A stretch of 64,000 bases of DNA, taken from assembly GCA_946894095.1 (NCBI GenBank), contig OX335642.1:24315021-24379020 (forward strand), in the 5' to 3' direction. The stretch is from Incurvaria masculella. Lineage: Eukaryota; Arthropoda; Insecta; Lepidoptera; Incurvariidae. Position numbers and translations under genes: made by a program. Under the pieces are notes generated by a model. It ran no database searches. It had not been told where the DNA came from and saw only the letters and a program-made list of their open reading frames with translations. Positions 20,396 through 31,640 of this stretch are shown in pieces (the stretch's first letter is position 1; each line of letters begins with the position of its first letter).

Positions 20396-22250
20396 AAAGA
20401 AGCAATATATTTAAGAAATATCTAATAGTTAATGGCAGAGAAATATTTTCTCATTTTCGTCGGTTGGATGCTATGCTGAAGTAAGCGACTTCTGTGATTT
20501 CTATTATAGTTATTTTTTAAATACGAGAACTTTTCATGTATGCAATTTTGTGACTTCATTATTTAGAGTAATTTCCCTCTAGATAGCGTCAGTTTCTTCC
20601 ACCCTGTAAATGGCGGTAGTCAAAGTTGTACCATGTACCTTAAGGCACTCGATCATGCCTGCCAAACTTCCGGGAAACGACTTGTTACTATTTATGTGTG
20701 GAGCCCACCCAGCATACTCCACCAGATCAACATAATGATCTGTATGCAACAGGCGTCTTACGTCTTGGAACATAATACGCAAACTAAGGAAAAACTTCTT
20801 TACCAATACTTCCGAAGTTATGCTCGCCTTCGAGATAGGTCCAGGGGAATGAAAACCTTGGGATAGGAATCAAAGGATCTAGATTAGACTGTTGTAAGTA
20901 CGATGAAGTGATCGAATCAAGCGAAACTTCGGAATAGTGAATTTGAGAAGTTCCTTTGATTAGAGTAATGCGAAGTTATTCGTACATACAAAATGGCTCA
21001 ATTTAGCAGAGTGGTTCGCAGTAGTCTTCTGTCGGATTTTAGACATGAAAGATTGGAGTCAAGAGTAACTTTAATTAAGGAAATTACTTGGAGCTACTGA
21101 GCGGTTGAATACCTATGCACCTTTGAATGTTTTTGTAATAAGTCTACAATATAATCTTATATAATAGAATAACAATTGCTTTTCAAATTCGCTTGAAGTA
21201 AGATAATTTATTTCTCATAGAACAGTAGTTTTGGTTGACTCGCGTTTTTACTTTGCTTGCAGTTATTGCATCACGGTTTACTGGTTTATTGCATCACGCA
21301 ACACCACGCATTAATTCCAAAGGGGTGAGCAGTGGGGTTTTGTGAAATAAATGAGGGTAAAACCTGCGTTTCGACGGACTTCAACGATCTAATAACATAG
21401 TCATAAATGTACTTGTATTTTATCAATTTTCTTGAAATATTGACATAAATATAATGCAATGCCTTCACAACTTCATAGCAAACTATTACCTGCATGCTTG
21501 CGGCTACTACTCATACTATACTGAGAAATATTAAAATGTATCTAGATTTTTCCGTACGTGCAAACAGCGGCGTACGGAATGTCCTAAGGCACACGACGAC
21601 GCACCTGGGATGCCAAAACCATGCCGGCCGGTCTGGTCTTTTTGCTTGTTGAGATATCAATTGGATTTTGTACGATTTACTGACTTAAATCCAAATGTTT
21701 CAAATCGTTTAAATGAGTATCGTTCTGTAATATTTTATATTAACAGGATTTTATTCTCAAACAAATTCTAACTGATTGGATAAGTACTTCAGATGACCGT
21801 CAGACTAAAAAAGGTTTTTGCTCTTTTTCAAAATCGAATTACGATGCTTCTAAGCGAAGTATGTAATATCATCTCTGTGTTTACAAATGTGTCAAGTTAT
21901 TCTTTAGCGATTCGGACGTAAGGCCGAAATTCAAGAGATGGATTAGATCTTAATTAACTACATTAAACAACAACAATAAATTACACTCGATTCATAATAA
22001 CCTGCCTCAGGCCTTTGGCCCAACACAATAAAAATGAATTTCTAACCTTATTGTCAGCGGTGACTGTAGATAGCCCCCGTGAGAGGAAGGTAAAAAATGA
22101 TTTTGCAATTCTTCACTCCCATTGCTGGCTGTGTGTGCGTTTGAAAGACGTGAAAACGTGACGGCCTTAGTATCTCTTACTTATTTCGTTGCCAACTCGG
22201 TGGCAGAATTGTTAAATGTGGAGTGCACAATTTCTGGTTGATATTATATA
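20396..22250. other. No gene recognised
   Basis: Nearly 1.9 kb of AT-rich DNA. Short frames here (for example at 20633-20866 and 21286-21495) have no motif and overlap each other on both strands. A LINE-tail-like scrap with atgccggccggtctggtc lies near 21621. Confidence 0.3.
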
Positions 22251-22251
22251 T

Positions 22252-22395
22252 ATTCCAATTCAAATTCAAATTTAAATTTATTCATTAGACAATTTATGAA
22301 ACAAATTACACAAGTAGCTTAATATGTAATATTATTCATAAATAAGCAGCCACATGTGGCAGTCCCTACCACCTAAACTGGCCAGTTTATATGGC
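22252..22395 (-). mobile_element. Non-LTR retrotransposon 3' tail
   Basis: On the minus strand the block ends in a repeated aatttgaatttgaatt tail (22252-22275), preceded by aaataaatttaaa and a 3' UTR-like stretch. Simple-repeat tails of this sort mark Jockey/CR1-type 3' ends. No coding remnant was identified. Confidence 0.4.
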
Positions 22396-22851
22396 CCGAT
22401 AATATGCTTATTATAGATCTCTCTTCTTTCTTTTTCAAGCGAAAAATAAGGACGGATATATTCAATGACCAGAGAATGTGCACTCCTCGCTAAGAGACCA
22501 AACGTCTAATTTGGACGACGAGATGAATAGATGATGAATGTCGTTTTGGACAGACGGCTGGATCGATTTTGATACATTTTTTGGTATGTTTGAATGGTTT
22601 AGATTCACAATTGGACTCGGCAGGTGGCGCTGTTGTCGAAGTCCAGTTTTTTTTTATTTTCTCATCAATACTCGAGCAGATACATCATTTTGGACTGTTG
22701 TAGGGCTGAGTTATTTCCTGGATAAAAAGTAGCCCGAAGGCCTGATTCAAAAGGCTGATCCACGACAATATATCTCCAAAGTAAACTAAAACCAGCTGAG
22801 ATAATATGGCGTGATTTTTTCAAATTTTGTACTTTCGCAAAATATTATATA

Positions 22852-23130
22852 CTAGCTGCGGTACCCGGCTCCGCTCGGGTTAGTGTCGGCTAAATTATTT
22901 CATGGATAAAAAGTAACCCACATGACTGATCCAAAATAGGGTCAAACTGTTCCAGGACAATTTGTATCCGTCTATCAAATTTCATCAAGATCGTTCGAGC
23001 TGAAATAGCATGATTTAATGAGAAACATCCAATAATTCCGATTTAGAGCTTCATTGACATTTGGTAGCTATTTCAAAAAAAAACATTTGCCGCCAGAACC
23101 TTTCTGCACCTAGGAAGTAAGTAAAGTTTA
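22852..23130 (-). mobile_element. Helitron-like 3' end and body (minus orientation)
   Basis: Read on the minus strand it ends CCCGAGCGGAGCCGGGTACC, then GCAG and CTAG at 22855-22852, followed by T: a hairpin plus CTAG terminus. Weaker relatives begin near 25694, 37686 and 44600, with the tccgctcggg motif in the same orientation. The 5' end is not resolved. From 23131 to 23724 I see only a C14 tract in GC-rich DNA (about 23510-23565). Confidence 0.5.
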
Positions 23131-23724
23131 AAACGTAGGTAAGTTTTGCGTAAACTCCAACCCACAGTCAGCCTCAACATGAAAACAGTAATCCATCTCG
23201 AACCTGACTGCTCCCAGAGATGCTATACATTGATAAAATACGCACATAAATTGGGTAAGTGGTTCGCAAGTTATAAGAATTTAACACTCACTACTCACAC
23301 TTCTGGTAATGAAGCCTTATATTATGTAGCCTATACGTTTTGAGTAGAATCAGGCTAGACGTAGATACAATCCGCATCTAAATCGAGTAACTGGTTCTCA
23401 AGGATTTTATTCTATTGGTCGCACTTCTGGTGATTTAGCGTGATGCCAAGTAGTCCTAAAGTTGCGGGAAATATCAAGCCGTACTTCGGTACAATTAGTA
23501 GAAGTAACCGCCTCCGCCGGCCCCCCCCCCCCCTCCAGCCGCCGCCCTCCCGCCGAGCCGTGCAGAGGATTGCAATTTGTATGACAGCCACATCTTAGCG
23601 TAAGCGGAACTGAATTATATATACGGATAATTGGTATAAGATTTATGGAGAAACAAACATACATACATTCAGAAATGTTTTTTTTAAATCGTTAATTTAG
23701 TTTAAGTATCATAAATAAAGTAAA

Positions 23725-24958
23725 TCACTACATAGTATAAAACAAAGTCGCTTTCTCTGTCCCTATATCCCCATGTTCGCTTAAATCTTTAAAACTACGC
23801 AACGGATTTTGATGCGGTTTTTTTTAATAGATAGAGTGATTAAAGAGGAAGGTTTATATGTATAATAACATCCATTAAATAGTGGAGAAATACTGTTATT
23901 TTTGAGGTTTCCAATGTGATGTCATAAAAAAAGACGTGTGGCACTCGGGGACTGCCGCGGTAAAGCTATTGCATAGCATTTTGTATCAACTTATGCCGCC
24001 CCGCCCCCGCCGCCGCTCCCGCCGCCGCCCCCGGCCCCGCTCCCCCTGGTGTGAAGTAACGCTACCGGCATCGCCCGTTGGGTGGGGAGCGTGAGGTTTT
24101 TTTTCGTGACTGAATTTCTGGATTCGGTCCCCGCGCTCAAGGCCCTCGATAGAAGCTATGCAATAGCTTAAAAAATCATTTTTCCGCTTACATTGCAAAC
24201 GCAGGCTGAACCCTACGAGATTTGTCAAAATAACGTACTAAGTATTGTACACATTGAAAAGTTCTACAGAAAACTCCGCGATGGTATATGTCTATCTCTT
24301 ATGGATATCCCACAATAACATTTTTTTGTCATTTACTTTTTACGACAAATAATGGCTAATTTTCGAAGTGATTTTAACCAATACAGCATTAATCCTTATC
24401 CAATTAAATACCTTAAATAAATTGTTGATTTAATATGGATCTATATGGCCCGTTACAGCATATGATTTAAATGAATATTTTCGAAGATATTACATATTTA
24501 AAAATTGCAATGACCATTAATAAATCGCAGGGTCAAACCTTCAACGTTGCAGGTTTAGATTTGAGCGTTGACTGTTTTTCACATGGCCAACTGTATGTCG
24601 CTATTTCAAGAGTAACCTCTAGAGAAAACATGTTTGTATTGTCTAATGACAATAAAGCTGTGAACGTTGTATATAATGACATTCTGTAATATATTAATTG
24701 CTGTAAAAATAAAATAAATAGGTAAAAATTTAAAAAGTAAATAAGTAAAAATGTAGTGTATGAATTTAGATATTCCAAAGATAGCAGGAAATACTCATGG
24801 TATAAGGAAAGGGGAATTGTTTTACTCCAAATTTAACGCGTGCGGGCCACGGGCAGTAATGAATAAATCAAAACTAATGGATCGATGTTAATCATTTTTT
24901 CAGTAAGTGACATACTCTATATATTTTATACCCGTGCGAAGCCGGAGCGGGCCGCTAG
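23725..24958 (+). mobile_element. Helitron with helicase remnant
   Basis: The 5' end is TCACTACATAGTATAAAAC, preceded by A. The 3' end has CCCG (24931-24934) pairing with CGGG (24948-24951), then the terminal CTAG at 24955-24958, followed by T. It contains a GC-rich insert (about 23927-24176) absent from the 6553 copy. A 15-bp perfect inverted repeat (23963-23977 and 24155-24169, aagctattgcatagc) lies within that insert. Near the 3' end is the last part of a helicase frame. Confidence 0.88.
24471..24689 (+). pseudogene. Helitron Pif1-family helicase, C-terminal remnant
   Basis: 72 codons to a stop. It contains the helicase C-terminal motifs AMTINKSQGQTF, then GLDLSVDCFSHGQLYVAISR. In full-length Helitron RepHel proteins (typically well over 1000 residues) these form motifs V and VI of the superfamily 1B helicase that unwinds DNA for rolling-circle transposition. 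Everything upstream (Rep nuclease and helicase motifs I-IV) is missing. The related copy at 6553 ends just before this motif. Non-functional, but it proves descent from an autonomous Helitron. Confidence 0.9.
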
Positions 24959-25394
24959 TATCTTATAAAACAAAGCAACTTACTCCATTAACAACCCTTA
25001 CAGATTTATGATTAGTATAGATTCTACATTATTATTGCTGTTATGTTATTCACATTATTATAAATGAACCAAAACAACCAAAAAAGGACCAATTACTTAC
25101 CTACCTACAGCCTATAATAATTTAAAATAACAACGAAGTAATTCTTAATAATTAATAGGTAAGTAACCTATATATATAATTAAAATAAAAATGAAGTATA
25201 TTTTTGTACGTGTAACTCCTAACCAAAACAAAACCTGCCAATAACTAACCTTGGGCGTAATAAAGTACAATGTGTTTTTAACAAATCGCTAGTGCCTTGA
25301 AAATTCGCCAAACGGGCACAACCGGCATGACGTCTGCCCTCACGCGTCTACCCGTGCTCGGGTAGCGCACTCAGCCATGAGCGACTTCTTCCCC

Positions 25395-25505
25395 CCCCCC
25401 CCACCTGCCGCACATCGGACCGCCCGCCCTGCCCCCGCCGCCACTCCCGCCGCCGCCCCCGGCCCCGCTCCCCCTGGTGTGAAGTAGCGCTACCGGCATC
25501 GTTTT
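25395..25505. repeat. GC-rich block duplicated from the Helitron insert
   Basis: The stretch with gccccgctccccctggtgtg and gcgctaccggcatcg matches 23999-24075 almost base for base. It is followed by gaaagttcgaaagcccatgg, a LINE-tail motif, and preceded by a C run. The flanking 24960-25394 and 25506-25690 show no gene. Confidence 0.8.
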
Positions 25506-25689
25506 CGCAGCCCCGTGAAAGTTCGAAAGCCCATGGGCACAATATCTTTTTAAATGCCTATGTGTTATTCTGATGTATAAGCTATATTATTGTAAAGTTT
25601 CATTAAAATCCATTCAGTAGTTTTTACGTGAAAGAGTAACAAACATCCATCCATCCATTATTACAAACTTTCCCCTTTATAATATTAGT

Positions 25690-25950
25690 AGAATCATACT
25701 AGGTTCCGCTCGGGTCAACGTCGTGTTGGACTGATGTCGGGCCGAATTATTTCCAGAATATTATTTGAGTTCCACTTACAAACTTTCATCTCCTATTTCA
25801 GCCTATTCAAATTTAATTTTCTCCACAAAAGGTAGCCTACTCGTATGTCCTTCTCCAAGGTCTAGTCTATCTTTATACTGTAATAGCTTTAGCGGTTTAG
25901 GCTTTAAAACGCAACAGACAGAGTTACTTTCGCAAATTGAATATTATAGT
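25690..25950. repeat. Interspersed repeat (same family as 1425 and 44588)
   Basis: It shares ccgaattatttcc, caaactttcatctcctattt, gtccttctccaaggt and gacagagttactttcgc with the other copies. LTR element 2 inserted just past its end. Confidence 0.6.
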
Positions 25951-25957
25951 ATGGATA

Positions 25958-26270
25958 TGTCGGAGCGTCATAGGTGTGGGCTGAGGTTTCTTGAGGGTCC
26001 ATCTTGCAAGCACTGGAAAAGCGTAGATAGGTTCGTGTCCTCCGAGTACAGACAACCGTTCGAGCCGACCGCCACCGGACAAGTGCGTGTGTGGCCCGCG
26101 ACCACCGCTGCTAGTGCTATTGCACTCACTCGAGCTATAGTCTTGTCTCGCTCACTCGACGTTCTCCGTCTCTTTTACTCTAGGAACACGACTCCATCCG
26201 AACGCACACACATAGGCGTTCCACTTTTCATATTACAAGGCGCAGGGCTGCAGAAGCCCGCGCGCCGACA
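25958..26270 (-). repeat. 3' LTR of element 2
   Basis: 313 bp. On the minus strand it begins TGTCGGCGCGCG and ends CTCCGACA, with perfect 6-bp inverted termini TGTCGG/CCGACA. Identical to the other LTR. A 182-codon plus-strand frame crossing it is a chance reading and is not a gene. Confidence 0.95.
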
Positions 26271-26735
26271 CGGCCAGACTGACATTCACACGTCCTCGTG
26301 TGTACCCTCTTAAACAGCCATCAGAGCAACTGTATTCATGTTGCTCGGCCTACCTGACCAAAATCAAGTGAACGCTCCCTCATAGAGACCTTTCATTTCC
26401 GTAACAACATTCATTTCAGTTATTATTGAAGATTTACTTCTCAAATTTATAAGATCTTAATTGATTGACATTCATATCAAAATGAAATGCAAACTTTGTA
26501 GAAATAAATTGGTGGACTCTCGATAGAGTACAATGAAAAACCTTTTGAATTAGGTTACCACATGCCTGACTCAAAACAAAGAGAGTTTCAAACAACTACC
26601 TCGTAAACAAGATAACTTTGCAAATTCCGAGCCTTGAATACCTTGTTCCCATTTATGTCCATAAAAATGTTTCATCACAATTTACTAGGTACTTATGAGC
26701 ATTCCACCACGTGGCCTCTGCTGACAACGCAGCCT

Positions 26736-26935
26736 CAATCGCCTCATGCGACTCCAGCCGAACATTCGACTCCAATCAACCACGTGATTGCCTGCCGCCC
26801 ATGCGACACCAACCGACCATTCGGTTCCGGCCAACCATGTGACCCACAACTGCCGCCCATGCGACACTAACCGACCATTCGGTTCCGGTCAACCATGTGA
26901 CCCACACTTGTCGCCCATGCGACACCAGGTCTCCA
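26736..26935. repeat. 58-bp tandem repeat between integrase remnant and 3' LTR of element 2
   Basis: About three and a half units with a 58-bp period (anchors at 26794, 26852 and 26910, plus a more diverged unit before them). Shared core: cgcccatgcgacac, ccgaccattcggttccgg, aaccatgtgaccc. It sits in the element's 3' untranslated stretch, mirroring the 88-bp duplication of element 1. Confidence 0.9.
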
Positions 26936-27379
26936 CACACTACCCCACCAGCCGTTACATCGCACCATCTCCGTCCACCGAGGTGGGTTAGGGTTTTTGT
27001 GACTTGCGACTAATAAGCTAGGCAGGTGCGCTTCGACCGACCAACCGAGTTTCGTGCTCATCTCTACTCATCAGGAGCGCCGACACGGCACATCCTGGCT
27101 CTAAATCACTGATATGATTGTTTATGTCTATGGGAACATTGCATTCAGGAATTTTCTTAAACGATAATGTGAGTACTTGTAAGTGCGTTTACAGTTAAAC
27201 TTTTCAAAACGTACCTGTCACCTTCTAATATTTGCCTTTGAATTTAGGATCCAACTTAGTTTGATTTCTCTCTTCGTTTTTAAATAAAACATAGTCACGA
27301 ATTTGGATAACTTGGCTTTGGTACAAACAAACCTTTGTTTATTAAGTAAAGCATTATTCGCAATATTCTGAGCTGCTTG

Positions 27380-29110
27380 CTATCTCATTTGAGAAATGTC
27401 GAGATGACTTTCCTCGTCAAAAGTTATCAAATTAAGTGGTCTGGATACCTTACCAATCATACGTTCTAATGGACTCGCCTTTGTTGTACGATTTACAGAG
27501 CAATTAATAGGTAACTGAATATGATTCAATGAATCCTCCCATGAATGGTAACTATTACTTATTTCAGCATCTATGAGCATAGTTTTAAGTGTATTCATTA
27601 CGCGTTCAACTTGACCGTTACCACAGCCGGCACCCGTTGCAATGAGGTGAAGGTCAATGTTATGAGTCAAACAAACATCTTTGAGCTCCTTGCTAGCAAA
27701 ACAACAGCCTTGATCAGCGATAGCCCGAACTAGAGCGCCAAACAATGCCTCGCTTGTTAGGGCTCCGCACCCAAAGGTCGGCAACGGAACTTCCGCCGTC
27801 CGTCCATGCGTCCGTCCGTCACAGGGCCGCAACTCACGAACTGCAACGAGCAGGCAGCCGAAATCCTCACAAAGAGCAAATTCACTTCTCCGCTATAACA
27901 ACAAACAGGCACAATCCAAAAATAATAAAAATCAAAGGGAAAACATACAAAAAAAACGCGATCCTCTTGTGCTCCCGCAAGACGGCACGGAACCCCTCGT
28001 GCGCGAGTTCGCACTTATTTATTTTATTTATCCAATATAACACACATACGTTATGTATGAACTTTACCTGACTGAGATTTTGATACTTTACATGTAATGC
28101 AATTTTTATACAAATGCACGTACATACTTGCTCATTGTAGGAAACCAATAATGATCATAAATCGTATCTAAAGTATTTTCCCATCCCAAATGCATCACAA
28201 ACTCATGCACGTGATTGATAACAAACCATTGCAACGCCCTTGGTATTATCGATAAACAGCGCGTTCTATTATTACGTTGAACTTTTCTGTAAAGTACATT
28301 CGATCATAACTCATAATATTGGTTAATATCCTCAGCATCCATCCAAGCATATTTTAGCTTAGTATTGATTTCCAAAATTTTGTTATTACTCAGTTCCTCC
28401 AGTTTTCCGATAGTTCTGTTAGATTTACGTGTTTCTGCTTAAATTTTGTATTAAGGGTTTGGCCAGTCTTCTTTACAAGGTGGTTGTGCGAAAATAAATC
28501 GACATGGCTCATTCGCTTGCCCTCTCTGTACTCGATAACATAGTCAACGCTTAGAGAAAGTAAGTCAGTTATCCATATAGCACACAGTAAACATAAAAAA
28601 ATGGTCCTAACGCCTTCATTATAGATCTTTTAAAAACAGAAAGAGCATTATGCTAGCTGTAAGTACTCGTACTGGCCGCCCGGTGTTACGAACGCCGTAT
28701 GCTCTATCGATTCAGGATAAACTGGGTTCTGAAAAGACCCGCTCGCCATGTCAAGGCATGTAAAATAATTTGCTCCGTGCATCCTGGCTGTCTGATCAGG
28801 TATAAGGCAAAGCATAACTATCGAGTACCATATTACTGTTTAACTTAAGATATTCGACACACATTCGGTCGGATCCATTATTTTTTTTTACCAGAAGTGC
28901 AAGGCTCGCAAATGGTGAACAACTATGACGTATAATTCTGGAGCGCGAAAGCTCTTCGATCTTATCTCGAAGTAACTGTTTTTCTTCGGAACTAAAACGG
29001 TATGGACATCGCTGTACAGTGCGGTTAGGGTCAATAAGTCGTATGTCTAGCTCCTCGGTAGTGACGTAACTAGTAGGTAGCATAGCCTTCCACGAACGAC
29101 AAATATAATT
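27380..29110 (-). pseudogene. pol remnant of element 2 (RT, RNase H, integrase)
   Basis: Minus-strand pieces in order. 29083-28700 is the start of reverse transcriptase (SRIIRHSCSPFAS, then LVKKNNGSDRMCVEY, then an LDMASG box after an early stop). 28560-28470 is the end of RNase H (EYREGKRMSHVDLFS). 28330-28050 is the integrase HHCC finger (HVHEFVMHLGWENT, then YDHYWFPTMSKYVR). 27830-27380 is the integrase core (AIADQG, GNGQVERVMNTLKTM). The YxDD region and most of RNase H are missing between about 28650 and 28560. A foreign repeat splits the integrase at 28010-27766. It is clearly related to element 1 but well diverged, and cannot encode a working polymerase. Confidence 0.9.
27766..28010 (-). 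repeat. Insertion of a common interspersed repeat into the integrase remnant
   Basis: On the minus strand it reads gtgcgaactcgcgcacgagg, gttccgtgccg, a T-rich core, gttgttatagcgg, then gccctgtgacggacggac and ggcggaagttccg. The same repeat occurs at 34453-34757, 54052-54625, 50985-51415 (degenerate) and 61142-61250 (partial). Confidence 0.8.
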
Positions 29111-29474
29111 CGTTCAATAACAAGATAAATTGTGATTTTTCGACTGACGAAATATCAGTATCGACGATATCAAAAGTTTTCACTCTAGTTCCGATATCAC
29201 AAATATTCACAATCTAATTTTAAACAAGAGTCTGCGGTCATCGAAACTAAAAAAAAACCTTGCTGTAAAATTTCATGACCGATCACATTGTTTATTTGTC
29301 CGACACAACGTGAAACAAAACTTCAAGGATAAAATTATCGATTATAACTTCAGATAAAATTTGAATTTAACTGTACACGTTATCAAATTTTTAAAGTTTG
29401 CCAGACATTTGACTTGAAAGACTTTCTTTCACAAGAAAGCATCAACACCAGAATCATAACAAAATGGGTACTGC

Positions 29475-30642
29475 TCACCGGGAGTTGCTGTACACTCCAA
29501 AGAGGGCTTCACAGCCAACATGTTGACTCTCCGCACCGACCTGGCGGTTCCGGTTCCACCTGCACGGCTCCCCGCTCCCACCTGCGCGTGCGCCGCCGCC
29601 TCCGTCGCCGTCGGTGCTCCTAGTTGTCTTAGGGCAACGCGGGGCGATGTGGCCTTGCTCGCCGCACTTGTAACACGTTATTAACATGTCCTTGGATGGG
29701 ACAGTAGAAGTAGAAGTTTTCCAGGTCGTTGATTGATTCTGTCCATCGTATAGGTGAGTAGGACTACACCTACAATGCGCTGACTTGTTTCCCAGCGTGT
29801 CGCACGCGAAAAATTTCACAAGCGACAATGACATCATCTTCTGGCTCTTATCTGCAGGTTCGTCCTTTTTGTGTGAGGCGGTGTGTCCTCGTTTGCGGTA
29901 TGAAAAAGCCATGAGTTCTTGTTGAAGTTTATTTTGGGTAGTTATATCGGACGTGAAGGCTTAATGCTGGAGCCGAGGTTTGATTTGCGCTATATGTACA
30001 AGTACAACTAAAAGTTCAGCCTGTTCAATGTCCATTGACTGCAGCCGCCACATGAGGACTCTGAGTGAGCTCATCGCGCAAGCCGCGTACGCCGCGAGAC
30101 ACTCTCCTTCCTTCGGTCGGTTGTTCATAAGACGAATCCATGTAGTCGTTGTTTGTATGCAGTACCTCCGGAGAAACAATTCTTTGAACTGAAGCCACGT
30201 CATTCCGCTAAAAGTATTTTGGGAAATCCACGTGGACACAGAGCCCTTTAACGCTCGACTCAACACAATTAAAAGTGCACCGCCAGTTAATTGTTGTTCT
30301 TGCATGCAAAAGTCTGCAGTGGTCATTAATTAAATCCGTCTTTATTCGGATCAAAATCAGGCATAGCGATACGAATGAATTTTGTACACGCATGATTATT
30401 TATAGCCTCGATTAGGGCGATCATATTTCCGCGCTGTGATTCAAGCAGGGCCTTCCAACGATGATTATTCGTACTTGCGTCATCTTAGACAAACAATGGC
30501 AGTAATTCACTAGGCGGCCGGGCTTGATAAGCTGAGTTCGGTACAATGCCGACGTACCTTCCGAATCTGTGTGCGCTTGCAAGGATCCCACTTCTGATGT
30601 CGGAGCGTCATAGGTGTGGGCTGAGGTTTCTTGAGGGTCCAT
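29475..30642 (-). pseudogene. gag remnant of element 2
   Basis: The start codon at 30642 lies inside the 5' LTR. The frame crosses the LTR end and the TCAGAAGTGG motif, as in element 1. A capsid-like stretch (30326-29961) has ALKGSVSTWIS and WLQFKELFLRRY, the usual gypsy gag pattern. A single CCHC knuckle, CYKCGEQGHIAPRC, lies at about 29674-29630, followed by a Gly/Arg-rich tail. Frameshifts separate the pieces. Gag proteins of this kind package element RNA. Confidence 0.85.
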
Positions 30643-30910
30643 CTTGCAAGCACTGGAAAAGCGTAGATAGGTTCGTGTCCTCCGAGTACAGACAACCGTT
30701 CGAGCCGACCGCCACCGGACAAGTGCGTGTGTGGCCCGCGACCACCGCTGCTAGTGCTATTGCACTCACTCGAGCTATAGTCTTGTCTCGCTCACTCGAC
30801 GTTCTCCGTCTCTTTTACTCTAGGAACACGACTCCATCCGAACGCACACACATAGGCGTTCCACTTTTCATATTACAAGGCGCAGGGCTGCAGAAGCCCG
30901 CGCGCCGACA
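30598..30910 (-). repeat. 5' LTR of element 2
   Basis: Identical to 25958-26270. Directly downstream on the minus strand is TCAGAAGTGGGATCC, matching the post-LTR motif of element 1. The gag ATG is at 30642, 45 nt before the LTR end. Confidence 0.95.
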
Positions 30911-31144
30911 GATATATAAAAACGACAGTTATATTAAATAATTTAATTTGACTCGCAAGGTGACATCAGGTTGACTCATATGATGAAGACAAAGTTAAAC
31001 CATAAGACCTAACCAAGCAAATTAATATGGAAGATGATCTCGCACATATACCATGTTCATAGAAAATATATCATGACGCGAATGTCACAGCTTAGCATTA
31101 CCGTTCATCTGCATAAAACTATCATAAAATACGATTTAATAAAA

Positions 31145-31640
31145 ATAATAAAAATGGCAGAAATTTCACAGGATAAAGATCAATCCTCTGAAGCTAAATG
31201 TGCCGGACGGCCTAGCGGCCTGCGCCAAGTGGTTGCATTACGCTTACGCTTATGTTAGGCGCCTGAAAGTAGTAATCGTGACAAACAAAAATATGATAAG
31301 GTAAATAAATGGCTGGAAATAACGAAGCTTGAAAGTAATAGTAAATACTTGCGTAGTAATACGAAGACTGAACAAATCTATGGTTGCATTTCGTAGTTTT
31401 AGGCGATTTAGGTTACAGATATAATTTTAAGTATATTGAAGTATCTAATTATTTAACGGACTGGTTATCGTTGTACAATTAATAGGTATCAATATGTACA
31501 TACAAACAAATATATTGTATATTCAATCTAGCTAACCCAACACTTGGCGCAGGCAGACTGACATATTTAACATCAGAGGGTTGGTCTCTAACTTGTGAAT
31601 TCAGATTGGGTCATTTAACTTATAGTGACTGAAAATGTCT
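31145..31640 (-). mobile_element. Long-TIR element (family of 39463), degraded copy
   Basis: The left side holds tctgaagctaaatgtgccgg and gcgccaagtggttgcatta. The right side holds cacttggcgcaggcagactg and catcagagggttggtctcta, forming long inverted arms. An inner block (ctgaacaaatctatggttgc, gcgatttaggttac) matches 39720-39775 in reverse, so this copy is inverted relative to that one. Confidence 0.7.

Larger units (their letters stand above)
25958..30910 (-). mobile_element. Decayed Ty3/gypsy-type LTR element with identical LTRs (element 2)
   Basis: Two directly repeated 313-bp LTRs (25958-26270 and 30598-30910) show no difference on line-by-line comparison. A 4-bp target duplication GATA flanks the element (25954-25957 and 30911-30914). 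Between them, on the minus strand, lie remnants of gag with a zinc knuckle, reverse transcriptase, RNase H and integrase. These are broken by stops, shifts, a deletion that removes the RT catalytic box, and a foreign repeat at 27766-28010. Identical LTRs with a ruined interior imply the defective form itself was copied, using proteins supplied in trans, or that the LTRs were homogenised. Confidence 0.92.

Noticed and set aside
25765..26313. 182-codon plus-strand frame
   Set aside because: Runs across an LTR border and repeats at 30546-30941 only because the LTR is duplicated.
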